Source: DYIB01 sp049320945 (GTDB lineage Bacteria > Pseudomonadota > Gammaproteobacteria > Burkholderiales > Rhodocyclaceae). Taken from it: DNA of 9,510 nt. The notes beneath the pieces are model-generated. The model saw nothing but the letters and a program-made list of their open reading frames with translations, searched no databases and was not told where the DNA came from. Location of the stretch: the NCBI GenBank assembly GCA_049320945.1, contig JBMOQT010000129.1:1-9510 (forward strand), given 5' to 3'. Made by a program: the position numbers and the translations under genes. Of this stretch, positions 1-6,011 are shown in pieces; within the stretch, counting starts at the first letter, position 1, and the number at the start of each line of letters is the position of its first letter.

Positions 1-416
1 TGGGTCACGTATTCGGCGGCGTCCTTGACATCCTGCACGGCGTCGGCCACCGCCACCGGGAAGCCGACGCGCTTCATCATGGACAGATCCACCAGGTCGT
101 CGCCCACGTAGCACACCTGGTCGTCGCTGATGTTCATCTGCTCCAGCATCGCCAGGTAGGGTTCGGTCTTCTTCTTGATGCCCTCGTGGAAGTGCTTGAT
201 CTTCAGCTCCTCGGCCCGGTGGCGCACGGCGCCCGATTTCTTGGAGGTGATGATGGCGACGTCGACCCCGGTCATCTGCAGGGCCACCACGCCCAGGCCG
301 TCCTTGATGTCGAAATTGCGCTGCTCCAGGCCGTTGTCGTCGATGACGATGCGCCCGTCGGTCATGACCCCGTCCACGTCCAGGATCACCAGCTTCACGT
401 TTCTTGCCTTTTCCAT
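1..416 (-). CDS. ppcD: Phenylphosphate carboxylase delta-like subunit, KdsC-type HAD family (partial, C-terminus off the left edge)
   Basis: The reverse complement starts ATG at 416, with an AAGGAG ribosome site that overlaps the stop region of the preceding UbiD-like gene. It reads 138 codons to the window edge without a stop. The KdsC-like HAD motifs are visible. Motif I is DVDGVMTDG (residues 13-21, nucleophile D13, acid/base D15). Motif II is ITSKKS (56-61), where KdsC-type enzymes usually have TGRxS. Motif III lysine is K83, and motif IV is GDDLVD (105-110). In T. aromatica the 18-kDa delta subunit of phenylphosphate carboxylase belongs to this hydratase/phosphatase family. It is needed for carboxylation of phenylphosphate but not for the CO2 exchange catalysed by the other subunits. 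Its place directly behind a UbiD-like gene in a pps operon makes the ppcD call likely. A stand-alone KDO-8-phosphate phosphatase fits the context and the altered motif II less well. Confidence 0.82.
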   Translation of the reverse strand, partial: MEKARNVKLVILDVDGVMTDGRIVIDDNGLEQRNFDIKDGLGVVALQMTGVDVAIITSKKSGAVRHRAEELKIKHFHEGIKKKTEPYLAMLEQMNISDDQVCYVGDDLVDLSMMKRVGFPVAVADAVQDVKDAAEYVT

Positions 417-426
417 GTCGGCTCCT

Positions 427-1845
427 TCAGTCGATTCCGTACTCGCTCCAGCGCGCCTTGATCTTGGCCAGGGTCTCCTCGTCCATGCGCGCCTCCACCG
501 GCTTCTCCTTCCACTCGTAGGGGATGCAGGCGTCCATCAGGATGCGCGAGGTGGTGAGCTTGTCGGAGTTCGGGTCCAGGGCCGGGTCCAGGGGCGTGGA
601 GCGACCGCGCTTGATCAGCTCGGTGCCGCGCATCGGGTCGTAACGGCAGGACAGGGCCCAGAACACCCTCTGGAGATCGTCGGCCATGATGTCCTCGTCC
701 ACGGTGATCACGCCCTTGATGCCGTAGGAGCCGGTGTTGCTGGCAATCACCGCGTCGGCCACCTGGCGCGAGTGGCCGGGATAGGCCTGCTTGACCGACA
801 CCACCGCCCAGAAGCGGCCGGCCGACTCGGGCATGACGCACACCGACTGCACGCCGGGGATCTTCATCTTCTCCAGCTCGGTCCACAGGGTGGCGGTGCG
901 GGTGAAGGCCAGCAGCATATGCACGTCGGTCACCGGCCGGCCCTGTCCCGTGGCCCACAGGATGGGGTTGTTGCGGTGGAGGATCTGCTTCACCTCCAGG
1001 CAGGGCTTGTTGATGACCTTGTGCAGCTCGTCGGTGTAGTAGCCGGTGTATTCGGCGAAGGGACCTTCGGGGCGGAAGTTGTCCGGGTCGATCTCCCCCT
1101 CCAGCACGATCTCGGCGCCGGCCGGCACCGGCAGACCGGTCAGTGGCGCCTTGAGGTACTCGGCCTGGTGGCCGCGCACCGTGCCGGTGATGTCGAAGTC
1201 GCTGGCGCCCTTGTGCATCAGGGTGCCGGCCATGAACAGCAGCGGATCGCAGCCGATCACCGCGGCGGCGGGCATCTTCCTGCCCAGCTTCTTATACTTC
1301 TTCATGATGCGCTCGCCGCGCTTGCCCGGCAGGATCTGCACGCCGCAGGACTTGCCGTCCAGCATCTGCATGCGGTAGGTGCCCAGGTTGGTCTCGCCCG
1401 TCTCCGGGTCCTGCAGCACCACGAACACGGTGGTGCCGATGTAGCGCCCGCCGTCCAGGGGGAAGAACTTGGGCACCGGGAACATGTTGAGGTCCACCTT
1501 GTCGCCGGCGATGACGTTTTCCAGCACCGGCCCGTCCTTGACCTCCTTGGCCTTGATCAGGCCTTCCTCGGTGATGGACTTCTTCATCCAGGCCTGGGCC
1601 GACTCGCACATGGAGAGGCTGTGGGGCAGCCCCAGCATGATGGCCAGGCGCTTGGTGGTGGCAAACGCCCCGGTGAACACCGGTGTGTCATAGCCGCGCA
1701 CCTTCTCGAACAGCAGCGCCGGCCCCTTCTTCTCCTCGGTGAGCTTGGAGACGTGGGAGATCTCCAGATTCCAGTCCACCTCGGCCTTGACGCGGGCGAG
1801 TTCCCCCGCGGCGTCGCACTGGTCGATGAAATATCTCAGGTCCAT
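427..1845 (-). CDS. ppcB: UbiD-family phenylphosphate carboxylase large subunit (beta-like)
   Basis: This is a 472-residue UbiD-family (de)carboxylase, the usual family length and close to the 53/54-kDa subunits of T. aromatica phenylphosphate carboxylase. That cytosolic enzyme converts phenylphosphate + CO2 to 4-hydroxybenzoate + phosphate and needs Mn2+ and K+. Family landmarks are NLGTYRMQ (N153, R158), AEIVLEGEI (243-251), PEGPFAEYTGYY (259-270) with E260 and E265 matching the Fdc1 glutamates E277/E282, and VDEDI (382-386). No histidine lies between H75 and H211, so the metal-ligand histidine of typical UbiD enzymes (H191 in Fdc1) appears absent; by eye the aligned residue is G174. ATG at 1845 follows AGGAG with a 5-nt spacer and lies 15 bp after ppsC. 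The delta-like gene starts 10 bp downstream. Family and pathway are clear. Whether this is the alpha or beta subunit is not: ppcB is chosen because the gene follows the pps genes and precedes the HAD gene, as I recall for related clusters. Confidence 0.85.
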   Translation of the reverse strand: MDLRYFIDQCDAAGELARVKAEVDWNLEISHVSKLTEEKKGPALLFEKVRGYDTPVFTGAFATTKRLAIMLGLPHSLSMCESAQAWMKKSITEEGLIKAKEVKDGPVLENVIAGDKVDLNMFPVPKFFPLDGGRYIGTTVFVVLQDPETGETNLGTYRMQMLDGKSCGVQILPGKRGERIMKKYKKLGRKMPAAAVIGCDPLLFMAGTLMHKGASDFDITGTVRGHQAEYLKAPLTGLPVPAGAEIVLEGEIDPDNFRPEGPFAEYTGYYTDELHKVINKPCLEVKQILHRNNPILWATGQGRPVTDVHMLLAFTRTATLWTELEKMKIPGVQSVCVMPESAGRFWAVVSVKQAYPGHSRQVADAVIASNTGSYGIKGVITVDEDIMADDLQRVFWALSCRYDPMRGTELIKRGRSTPLDPALDPNSDKLTTSRILMDACIPYEWKEKPVEARMDEETLAKIKARWSEYGID

Positions 1846-1860
1846 TTTCGCTCCTATGGG

Positions 1861-2547
1861 TCAATGACTGGTCTTACCGGCCTGCGGCGCCTCGACCGAT
1901 TCGATGACGCGCAAGCCCGCCGCTTCCAGCACGGCCACCACCTTCTTCACCTCGGCGGCGTGGAAGCGCACGATCACCTTGCGCTCATGGGGCTTGCCCT
2001 CGCCGCCGTCGCCGCCGCGCGCGATGGGATAGATGGCCTGCACCTCGGCGCCGGCGCCCTCCACCAGGTCGGCGATGCGGCCGATGGTGCCGGGCTTCAA
2101 CTCCAGCGGACCCAGGGTGACGCCGCAGCGCTTCTCCCAGGCACCGAGGAAATGGGCCGCCAGGGAGAAGATCTCCCGGGAGGAGATCACGCCCACCACC
2201 CGGCCGTCCTCCATCACCGGGAACTGGGCCACGCCCAGTTCCTGGCCGCGGCGCAGGCATTCCTCCATGGTGTCGCCGGCGTTCACCGTCGCCGGGTTGC
2301 GCACCATGATGTCCTTCACCTTGAGGCGGTTGGCGAAGAAGCTGTACTCGTCGGGGCTCTGGGTGCGGGCGACGAAGTGGGCCGCGCGCAGGCAGTGCTG
2401 CCGCGTCACCATGCCGCGCAGCCGCCCGCCCTCGACCACGGGCAGGGCCTGCAGGTTGTGCTCGGTAAGAATGCGATTGGCCTCCGCCAGCGGCGTGTCG
2501 CCATCCACCAGCGTGGGGTTGTGCTGCATCCAGTTGCGTACGATCAC
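1861..2547 (-). CDS. ppsC: Phenylphosphate synthase stimulatory subunit, CBS pair plus ACT-like domain
   Basis: The chosen start is GTG at 2547, 5 nt after a GGAGG ribosome site at 2553-2557 and 14 bp beyond the ppsB stop. It gives 228 residues (about 25 kDa), matching the 24-kDa protein 3 of T. aromatica phenylphosphate synthase. The frame stays open upstream to an ATG at 2733, but those residues overlap ppsB in another frame and look like composition-driven shadow sequence. Residues 3-60 and 77-135 form two CBS motifs (PTLVDGDTPLAEAN... and PATVNAGDTMEEC...). Residues about 143-220 resemble an ACT-type regulatory domain (GTIGRIADLVEGAGAEVQAI, then a beta strand and a helix). Protein 3 is known to stimulate the PpsA/PpsB reaction rather than catalyse it. 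CBS pairs often bind adenine nucleotides, so sensing of ATP or of the AMP produced by the synthase is a reasonable inference. Confidence 0.85.
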   Translation of the reverse strand: MIVRNWMQHNPTLVDGDTPLAEANRILTEHNLQALPVVEGGRLRGMVTRQHCLRAAHFVARTQSPDEYSFFANRLKVKDIMVRNPATVNAGDTMEECLRRGQELGVAQFPVMEDGRVVGVISSREIFSLAAHFLGAWEKRCGVTLGPLELKPGTIGRIADLVEGAGAEVQAIYPIARGGDGGEGKPHERKVIVRFHAAEVKKVVAVLEAAGLRVIESVEAPQAGKTSH

Positions 2548-2561
2548 GAGGTCCTCCGCGC

Positions 2562-3677
2562 TTACGAGACTTTCTTGCCGGCCAGCAGGCTGGCGAGGAT
2601 GAAATCCATGGCGGAAGCGGCCTTGGGCATGGCGGCCTGTTCGGCCTGGCGCTTCTCGCTCCATACTGTTTCCGGGCGGGCCTGGAGGATGAAGATGTTG
2701 CCGCCGGCGGGCAGATCCTTGTCCACCGCCCACTCGATGTCCATGGGCCGGCCGTAGTGGCGCTCGATGGCCTTGCCCATGCGCGCCAGCTCGACGATCT
2801 CCTCGTCGATGAGGGACTGCACGTTCTGGCGCTCGAAGGGGGTTTCGATCTTCACCGACTTCTGGGTGCGGGGATCCACCGTGTAGGTGATCTCCTTGCT
2901 GCAGATGGTGCGTTCCAGGATGTCCAGGGTCACCTTGTTCACCACGAAGTGGTCCGGCGTCACTTCGCCCGAGACCACCGATTCGCCGAAGCCGAAGTTG
3001 GAATCGATGACGATCACCGAGCGGTCGCCGTTGGCCGGGTGCAGGGTAAACATCACGCCGGCCGTGTAGGAGTTGGCCATCTTCTGGAAGCCCACAGATA
3101 GCTTCACGTCCTCATGGGGAAAGCCCATGCGCATGCGGTAGGCGATGGCCCGGGCCGTGAACAGGCTGGAGATGCAGCGGCGCGCGTGGTGCAGCACGTC
3201 GTCCACGCCGCGGATCCACAGGTAGGTGTCCTGCTGCCCGGCGAAGCTGGCGCCGGGCAGGTCCTCGGCGGTGGCGCTGGAGCGCACCGCCACCGGCACC
3301 GCCGGCACCATGCAGCGCACCGACAGCTTGCGGTAGTACTCGGCGATGGCGTCCTCCAGCTCCCAGGAGAAGGGCCGGGACTCGATCATGTCGCGGATCG
3401 CCCGGCTCGCCTGCTCCAGCCGCTCCAGGTCATCATGGCCCAACCCCGCCAGCATGCCCGGGATCTCCCCGCTCACCCCGGCCTCGCGCATGAAGCGCGC
3501 ATAGCCGTGGGTGGTCAGGGCAAAGCCGGGCGGCACGCGCACGCCGGCGGAGATGAGCTCGCCCAGGGACGAGCACTTGCCGCCCACCAGTGCCACGTCG
3601 TCCTTGCGTACCTCCTCGAACCAGCACAGCTGGGGGGCGGCGCCCGGCACTGCCGCCCTGCCCTGCCTTGCCGCCAT
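2562..3677 (-). CDS. ppsB: Phenylphosphate synthase ATP-binding subunit (PEP-synthase N-terminal-like)
   Basis: This protein matches the N-terminal ATP-binding domain of PEP synthase/PPDK and has little beyond it, as in the 40-kDa protein 2 of T. aromatica phenylphosphate synthase. It would carry out phosphoryl transfer from ATP to the catalytic histidine of PpsA, releasing AMP and Pi. Motifs, in 371-residue numbering, are VGGKCSSLGEL (31-41), VAVRSSATAEDLPGASFAGQ (129-148), GFGESVVSGEVTPD (229-242), DIEWAVD (313-319, acidic Mg/ATP residues) and FILQARPET (329-337). The PEP-synthase histidine and PEP-binding domains are absent; PpsA supplies the histidine. Two in-frame ATGs are possible. The one at 3692 is 4 bp after the ppsA stop and has only a weak ribosome site. 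The one at 3677 has GGGAG with an 8-nt spacer and is preferred. Family residues begin only near LCWFEEV, so homology does not decide the start. Confidence 0.9.
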   Translation of the reverse strand: MAARQGRAAVPGAAPQLCWFEEVRKDDVALVGGKCSSLGELISAGVRVPPGFALTTHGYARFMREAGVSGEIPGMLAGLGHDDLERLEQASRAIRDMIESRPFSWELEDAIAEYYRKLSVRCMVPAVPVAVRSSATAEDLPGASFAGQQDTYLWIRGVDDVLHHARRCISSLFTARAIAYRMRMGFPHEDVKLSVGFQKMANSYTAGVMFTLHPANGDRSVIVIDSNFGFGESVVSGEVTPDHFVVNKVTLDILERTICSKEITYTVDPRTQKSVKIETPFERQNVQSLIDEEIVELARMGKAIERHYGRPMDIEWAVDKDLPAGGNIFILQARPETVWSEKRQAEQAAMPKAASAMDFILASLLAGKKVS

Positions 3678-3696
3678 CGCCGCCGCTCCCATGGCT

Positions 3697-5526
3697 TCAG
3701 CGCGCGATGGAGATGGCGCCGGTGGAGCCGTCCACCCGGATCATCATGCCGGTCTGGATGATCTTGGTGGCGTGGCCGGTGCCCACCACGGCGGGCATGC
3801 CGTACTCGCGGCAGACGATGGCCGCGTGGCTCATGACGCCGCCCACGTCGGTGACGCAGGCCTTGATCTTGGCGAAGGCCGGTGCCCAGGACGGTGAGGT
3901 GGTCGGGGCCACGAGGATCTCCCCTTCCTGCAGCTGGCGGATGTCATCGACGGTGCGGCACACCCGCGCCTTGCCCTCCACCACGCCGGGGCTGCCGGCG
4001 AAGCCCTTGAACTCCCTGACGCTGGACGGATCCTTCACTTCCGCCACCTTGGCCCAGTCGGCCAGCGAGGTGTTGGTCACGCCCCACAGCACGATGGTGA
4101 AGGGCTCCTGGATCACTTCCGGCGCGGTGCCGATGGCCGGCGGCGCGCTCCACTCCCGGAACTTCTGCAGCACGCCCTTGCGCCACTCGATCTCCTTGGG
4201 CCAGGTGGCCGTGCCGCGCGGCTTGACGCCCGTGGCCCAGGCGGTCGTTACATCCCACAGGGCCTGCTTGATCTCGTCGCGACGCAGGTACCAGATGTCC
4301 TCGATGTCGTGGATCACGCCGTGGCTCTTCAGGATCGCGGCGACCTCGCGGATCTTGTTCCAGAACACCGAGTGGAACCAGTGCTCCACGTAGAACAAGT
4401 GGTTCTCCACGTAGGGGAACACGGTCTTGGCGCAGCCCAGCAGCTCGTCGAACTGCTTGCGGTCTTCCTCCTTCTCGATCAGGCCGCGGTACTCGGCGGT
4501 GATGCGGTCGCGCTCGGCGCGCACCTGCTCCATGGGCCGCTCGATGTTGACGCCCTTCTTGATCTTGTCGATGTAGGTCTGGATGCCCGACAGGGGCACG
4601 TTCATGGCGTCGTTCCAGCAGCGGTCGTGGTGGTACCAGCCGGTGCCGGTGGAGATGTAGAACCATGGATAGCGCACCTTCTCCAGCGCCGCCAGCCACT
4701 CCTGGCCCTGGGGCAGCTTCTTCAGCGCCGGTTCCACCTCGTTCCATTCCTGGCTGAAGGTCACCACCTGGTCGATGCCCAGCTCCACCGCCTTCCTGGC
4801 CAGTTTCTTCAGCTCCTCGTCGGACTGGTACATGATGACGTCGATGCCCGAGATCATCTGCGTCACCCGCTGCAGGGGAATGCTGGGGAACAGCTTCTGC
4901 ACGAAGTCGAGGAAGAACACGTAGGCGGCGTAGCCCAGGTTCAGGAACTCGAAGTGGTACTGCCAGCACTTGATGCCCAGGTTGATGAGGTCGTCATAGG
5001 CCTTGAGCAGATGGAAGCCCTTGGACTCCCCCACCGCCTCGGTCACCACGCTCAGGTCCTCCAGCTCCGGCAGCTGCGGGATCTGCAAGGCCTCCAGCTC
5101 CTTGATGGTGGCCTCCATCTTCTTCTTCCACTTCTCTTCCAGGGCGTCCCAGTTTTTGTAGTAGTAGCCGGCCCGCTCCATGAAGTTGGGCACGCGCCTG
5201 CCGATCTCCTCCGGGTCCTTCACCGGCACCGGCGAGATGTAGACGTAGCCGTTGATGATGCGGTGATCCACGCCGCGCACCGGCGGCACCTGGAAGATGC
5301 GGTTGTTGTACTGGGACAGGGCGAGATACCAGGCCTCGTCCCAGATGGTGTCGAAGGGATAGAGGGGCTCCGGGTAATGCAGGCCGTCGTAGAACCAGAA
5401 GGTCTGCTCCTCGTACTGCCTGCGCTCCGGGTCGTCGGTGACGAACTGGTACTGGTAGGGGTACATGCGCTGCCAGCCTTCGGTACCGGGAATGTCCTTG
5501 ATGTCGTGCGGATTCGGGAACTTCAT
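3697..5526 (-). CDS. ppsA: Phenylphosphate synthase phospho-histidine subunit
   Basis: The product has 609 residues (about 70 kDa), the size of protein 1 of T. aromatica phenylphosphate synthase. The C-terminal part, from about residue 508 (FAGSPGVVEGKARV), is a PEP-utilizer swivelling phospho-histidine domain. It carries the signature GGVMSHAAIVCREYG with H567, essentially the position of the phosphorylated His569 reported for T. aromatica. Residues 1 to about 500 are aromatic-rich and unlike the PEP-binding barrel of PEP synthase; they presumably bind phenol. The histidine takes a phosphoryl group from ATP through PpsB and passes it to phenol, giving phenylphosphate. ATG at 5526 is preceded by AGGAGG at about 5536-5541, spacer 9 nt. 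It is the first gene of the operon, about 75 nt downstream of the predicted sigma-54 start site, and its stop lies 4-19 bp before ppsB. No signal peptide or clear membrane span is seen, so the protein should be cytosolic. Confidence 0.93.
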   Translation of the reverse strand: MKFPNPHDIKDIPGTEGWQRMYPYQYQFVTDDPERRQYEEQTFWFYDGLHYPEPLYPFDTIWDEAWYLALSQYNNRIFQVPPVRGVDHRIINGYVYISPVPVKDPEEIGRRVPNFMERAGYYYKNWDALEEKWKKKMEATIKELEALQIPQLPELEDLSVVTEAVGESKGFHLLKAYDDLINLGIKCWQYHFEFLNLGYAAYVFFLDFVQKLFPSIPLQRVTQMISGIDVIMYQSDEELKKLARKAVELGIDQVVTFSQEWNEVEPALKKLPQGQEWLAALEKVRYPWFYISTGTGWYHHDRCWNDAMNVPLSGIQTYIDKIKKGVNIERPMEQVRAERDRITAEYRGLIEKEEDRKQFDELLGCAKTVFPYVENHLFYVEHWFHSVFWNKIREVAAILKSHGVIHDIEDIWYLRRDEIKQALWDVTTAWATGVKPRGTATWPKEIEWRKGVLQKFREWSAPPAIGTAPEVIQEPFTIVLWGVTNTSLADWAKVAEVKDPSSVREFKGFAGSPGVVEGKARVCRTVDDIRQLQEGEILVAPTTSPSWAPAFAKIKACVTDVGGVMSHAAIVCREYGMPAVVGTGHATKIIQTGMMIRVDGSTGAISIAR

Positions 5527-5535
5527 GCGAGCTCT

Positions 5536-5541
5536 CCTCCT
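5536..5541 (-). promoter_or_regulatory. Ribosome binding site of ppsA
   Basis: On the minus strand AGGAGG (part of AGGAGGAG) stands 9 nt before the ppsA ATG. It is a near-ideal anti-16S match, suggesting strong translation of the first operon gene. Confidence 0.75.
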
Positions 5542-5569
5542 GTTTGTGATGGCGCTGCCGCGTATCGGG

Positions 5570-5587
5570 CCGGTCTCCTGGGACCGG
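5570..5587 (-). repeat. Short inverted repeat in the ppsA 5' leader
   Basis: Arms CCGGTC and GACCGG flank a 6-nt loop, giving a 6-bp GC-rich hairpin in the predicted leader RNA, about 14-31 nt from the expected start. It has no U tract and no visible overlap with the ribosome site, so a terminator is unlikely. It could stabilise the mRNA 5' end or be chance in GC-rich DNA. Confidence 0.35.
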
Positions 5588-5611
5588 ATTTGGATTTATG
5601 CATCGACTTAT

Positions 5612-5627
5612 CGCAAGCCACATGCCA
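5612..5627 (-). promoter_or_regulatory. Sigma-54 (-24/-12) promoter of the pps-ppc operon
   Basis: Read on the minus strand, the site is TGGCATGTGGCTTGCG, matching the RpoN consensus TGGCAYR-N4-TTGCW except at the last base. The invariant GG and GC are separated by exactly 10 bp. It faces ppsA, with transcription expected to start near 5601, leaving about 75 nt of leader. The divergently encoded product of the next gene is a sigma-54 activator, and enhancer-like dyads lie upstream. The element is seen directly; its use by that activator is inferred. Confidence 0.88.
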
Positions 5628-5725
5628 TGCCCCGGCGTGGCGCTCTAAGGCCGTGAATCGAAGGGACTAATTTCCCGGGACGGGAGAAGCCGCGGCACAT
5701 GTGCGGCCAGGGAGGCGAACCGCGC

Positions 5726-5741
5726 TTGATCATTTGGTGAA
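5726..5741. promoter_or_regulatory. Enhancer-like dyad 1 (proximal UAS)
   Basis: TTGATCATTTGGTGAA is an imperfect dyad that matches 13 of 16 positions of the XylR/DmpR-type upstream sequence TTGATCAATTGATCAA. Its centre is about 132 bp upstream of the predicted sigma-54 start. XylR-class activators typically bind about 120-180 bp upstream of their promoters. It is the weakest of the three copies in its right half. Confidence 0.68.
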
Positions 5742-5766
5742 CTTTCCTCGCGCTGCACCGCCGCAT

Positions 5767-5782
5767 TTGATCAAATGCTCAT
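5767..5782. promoter_or_regulatory. Enhancer-like dyad 2 (distal UAS)
   Basis: TTGATCAAATGCTCAT also matches 13 of 16 positions of the XylR/DmpR-type dyad. Its centre is 41 bp (about four helical turns) from dyad 1, so the two would lie on the same DNA face, about 173 bp upstream of the predicted start. It overlaps a perfect 16-bp palindrome, GCATTTGATCAAATGC, at 5763-5778. Confidence 0.68.
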
Positions 5783-5904
5783 GCTGCAATGCGATGCCGC
5801 CCGCTGCCCGCGTCCGGGTCGGCACCCCCGGGGCGACCGGTACAAGGCGTAAATCCCCGGCCACGCCTGGACTTTCGGCGCGACGACGGCTTGCATCGCA
5901 ACTC

Positions 5905-5920
5905 TTGATCAAATGATCAC
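5905..5920. promoter_or_regulatory. Enhancer-like dyad 3, near the regulator gene
   Basis: TTGATCAAATGATCAC is the best copy, with 14 of 16 matches to the XylR/DmpR-type dyad. It lies about 310 bp from the operon start and about 100 bp before the regulator ATG. A role in autoregulation is more natural than proximal activation, though sigma-54 enhancers can act over this distance. Confidence 0.6.
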
Positions 5921-5944
5921 GAACTATAGTGCAGGCCGTCTTGT

Positions 5945-5958
5945 TTGATTTCCATCAA
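5945..5958. promoter_or_regulatory. FNR/ANR-type box upstream of the regulator gene
   Basis: TTGATTTCCATCAA is a perfect match to the FNR/ANR/DNR consensus TTGAT-N4-ATCAA; with its flanks the dyad extends to 16 bp. Its centre lies between 5951 and 5952. A possible -10 hexamer at 5981-5986 would put the box at exactly -41.5, the class II FNR activator position. The box suggests the regulator is made mainly under low oxygen. Its half-sites resemble those of the UAS dyads, so binding by the regulator itself cannot be excluded. Confidence 0.72.
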
Positions 5959-5980
5959 AGCAGCGGAACCGCCCCTGTTC

Positions 5981-5986
5981 TACAAG
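5981..5986 (+). promoter_or_regulatory. Candidate -10 element for the regulator gene
   Basis: TACAAG matches TATAAT at 4 of 6 positions. It is correctly spaced from the FNR-type box to give a start at about 5993 and a leader of about 19 nt that includes the ribosome site. No good -35 hexamer is present, as expected for an activator-dependent promoter. The call rests mainly on spacing. Confidence 0.4.
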
Positions 5987-5995
5987 CGATAGTTC

Positions 5996-6004
5996 AGGAG
6001 GAGG
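5996..6004 (+). promoter_or_regulatory. Ribosome binding site of the regulator gene
   Basis: AGGAGGAGG stands 7 nt before the ATG at 6012. This strong, correctly spaced site fixes the start codon. Confidence 0.8.
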
Positions 6005-6011
6005 CAGCATC

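Noticed and set aside
175..2757. Very long plus-strand open frame (860 codons) opposite ppcB, ppsC and part of ppsB
   Set aside because: It is antisense to three well-supported genes and has a repetitive His/Leu/Gly/Val/Asp composition typical of high-GC antisense frames, with no recognisable domain. It reflects codon bias in the true genes.
4309..5670. Long plus-strand open frame (453 codons) antisense to ppsA
   Set aside because: Same antisense composition artefact. ppsA on the other strand has clear family motifs and a strong ribosome site.
5695..5704. Perfect palindrome GCACATGTGC between the sigma-54 promoter and dyad 1
   Set aside because: Ten bp, unrelated to the three dyads and not an IHF-like sequence. 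No known role could be assigned and chance is plausible. I saw no good IHF consensus in this interval either.
5785..5799. Second sigma-54-like element on the minus strand (CGGCATCGCATTGCA)
   Set aside because: GG and GC are 9 bp apart instead of the required 10, and the first base is off consensus. It also sits within the enhancer region.
5701..5916. Small open frames in the divergent control region on both strands
   Set aside because: They overlap the palindromic regulatory sites, have no ribosome site or recognisable pattern, and mirror each other.
5925..5930. TATAGT as a -10 element for the regulator next to dyad 3
   Set aside because: No -35-like hexamer is present at 16-18 bp, and its position upstream of the FNR-type box would not explain that box. 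A minor promoter cannot be excluded.
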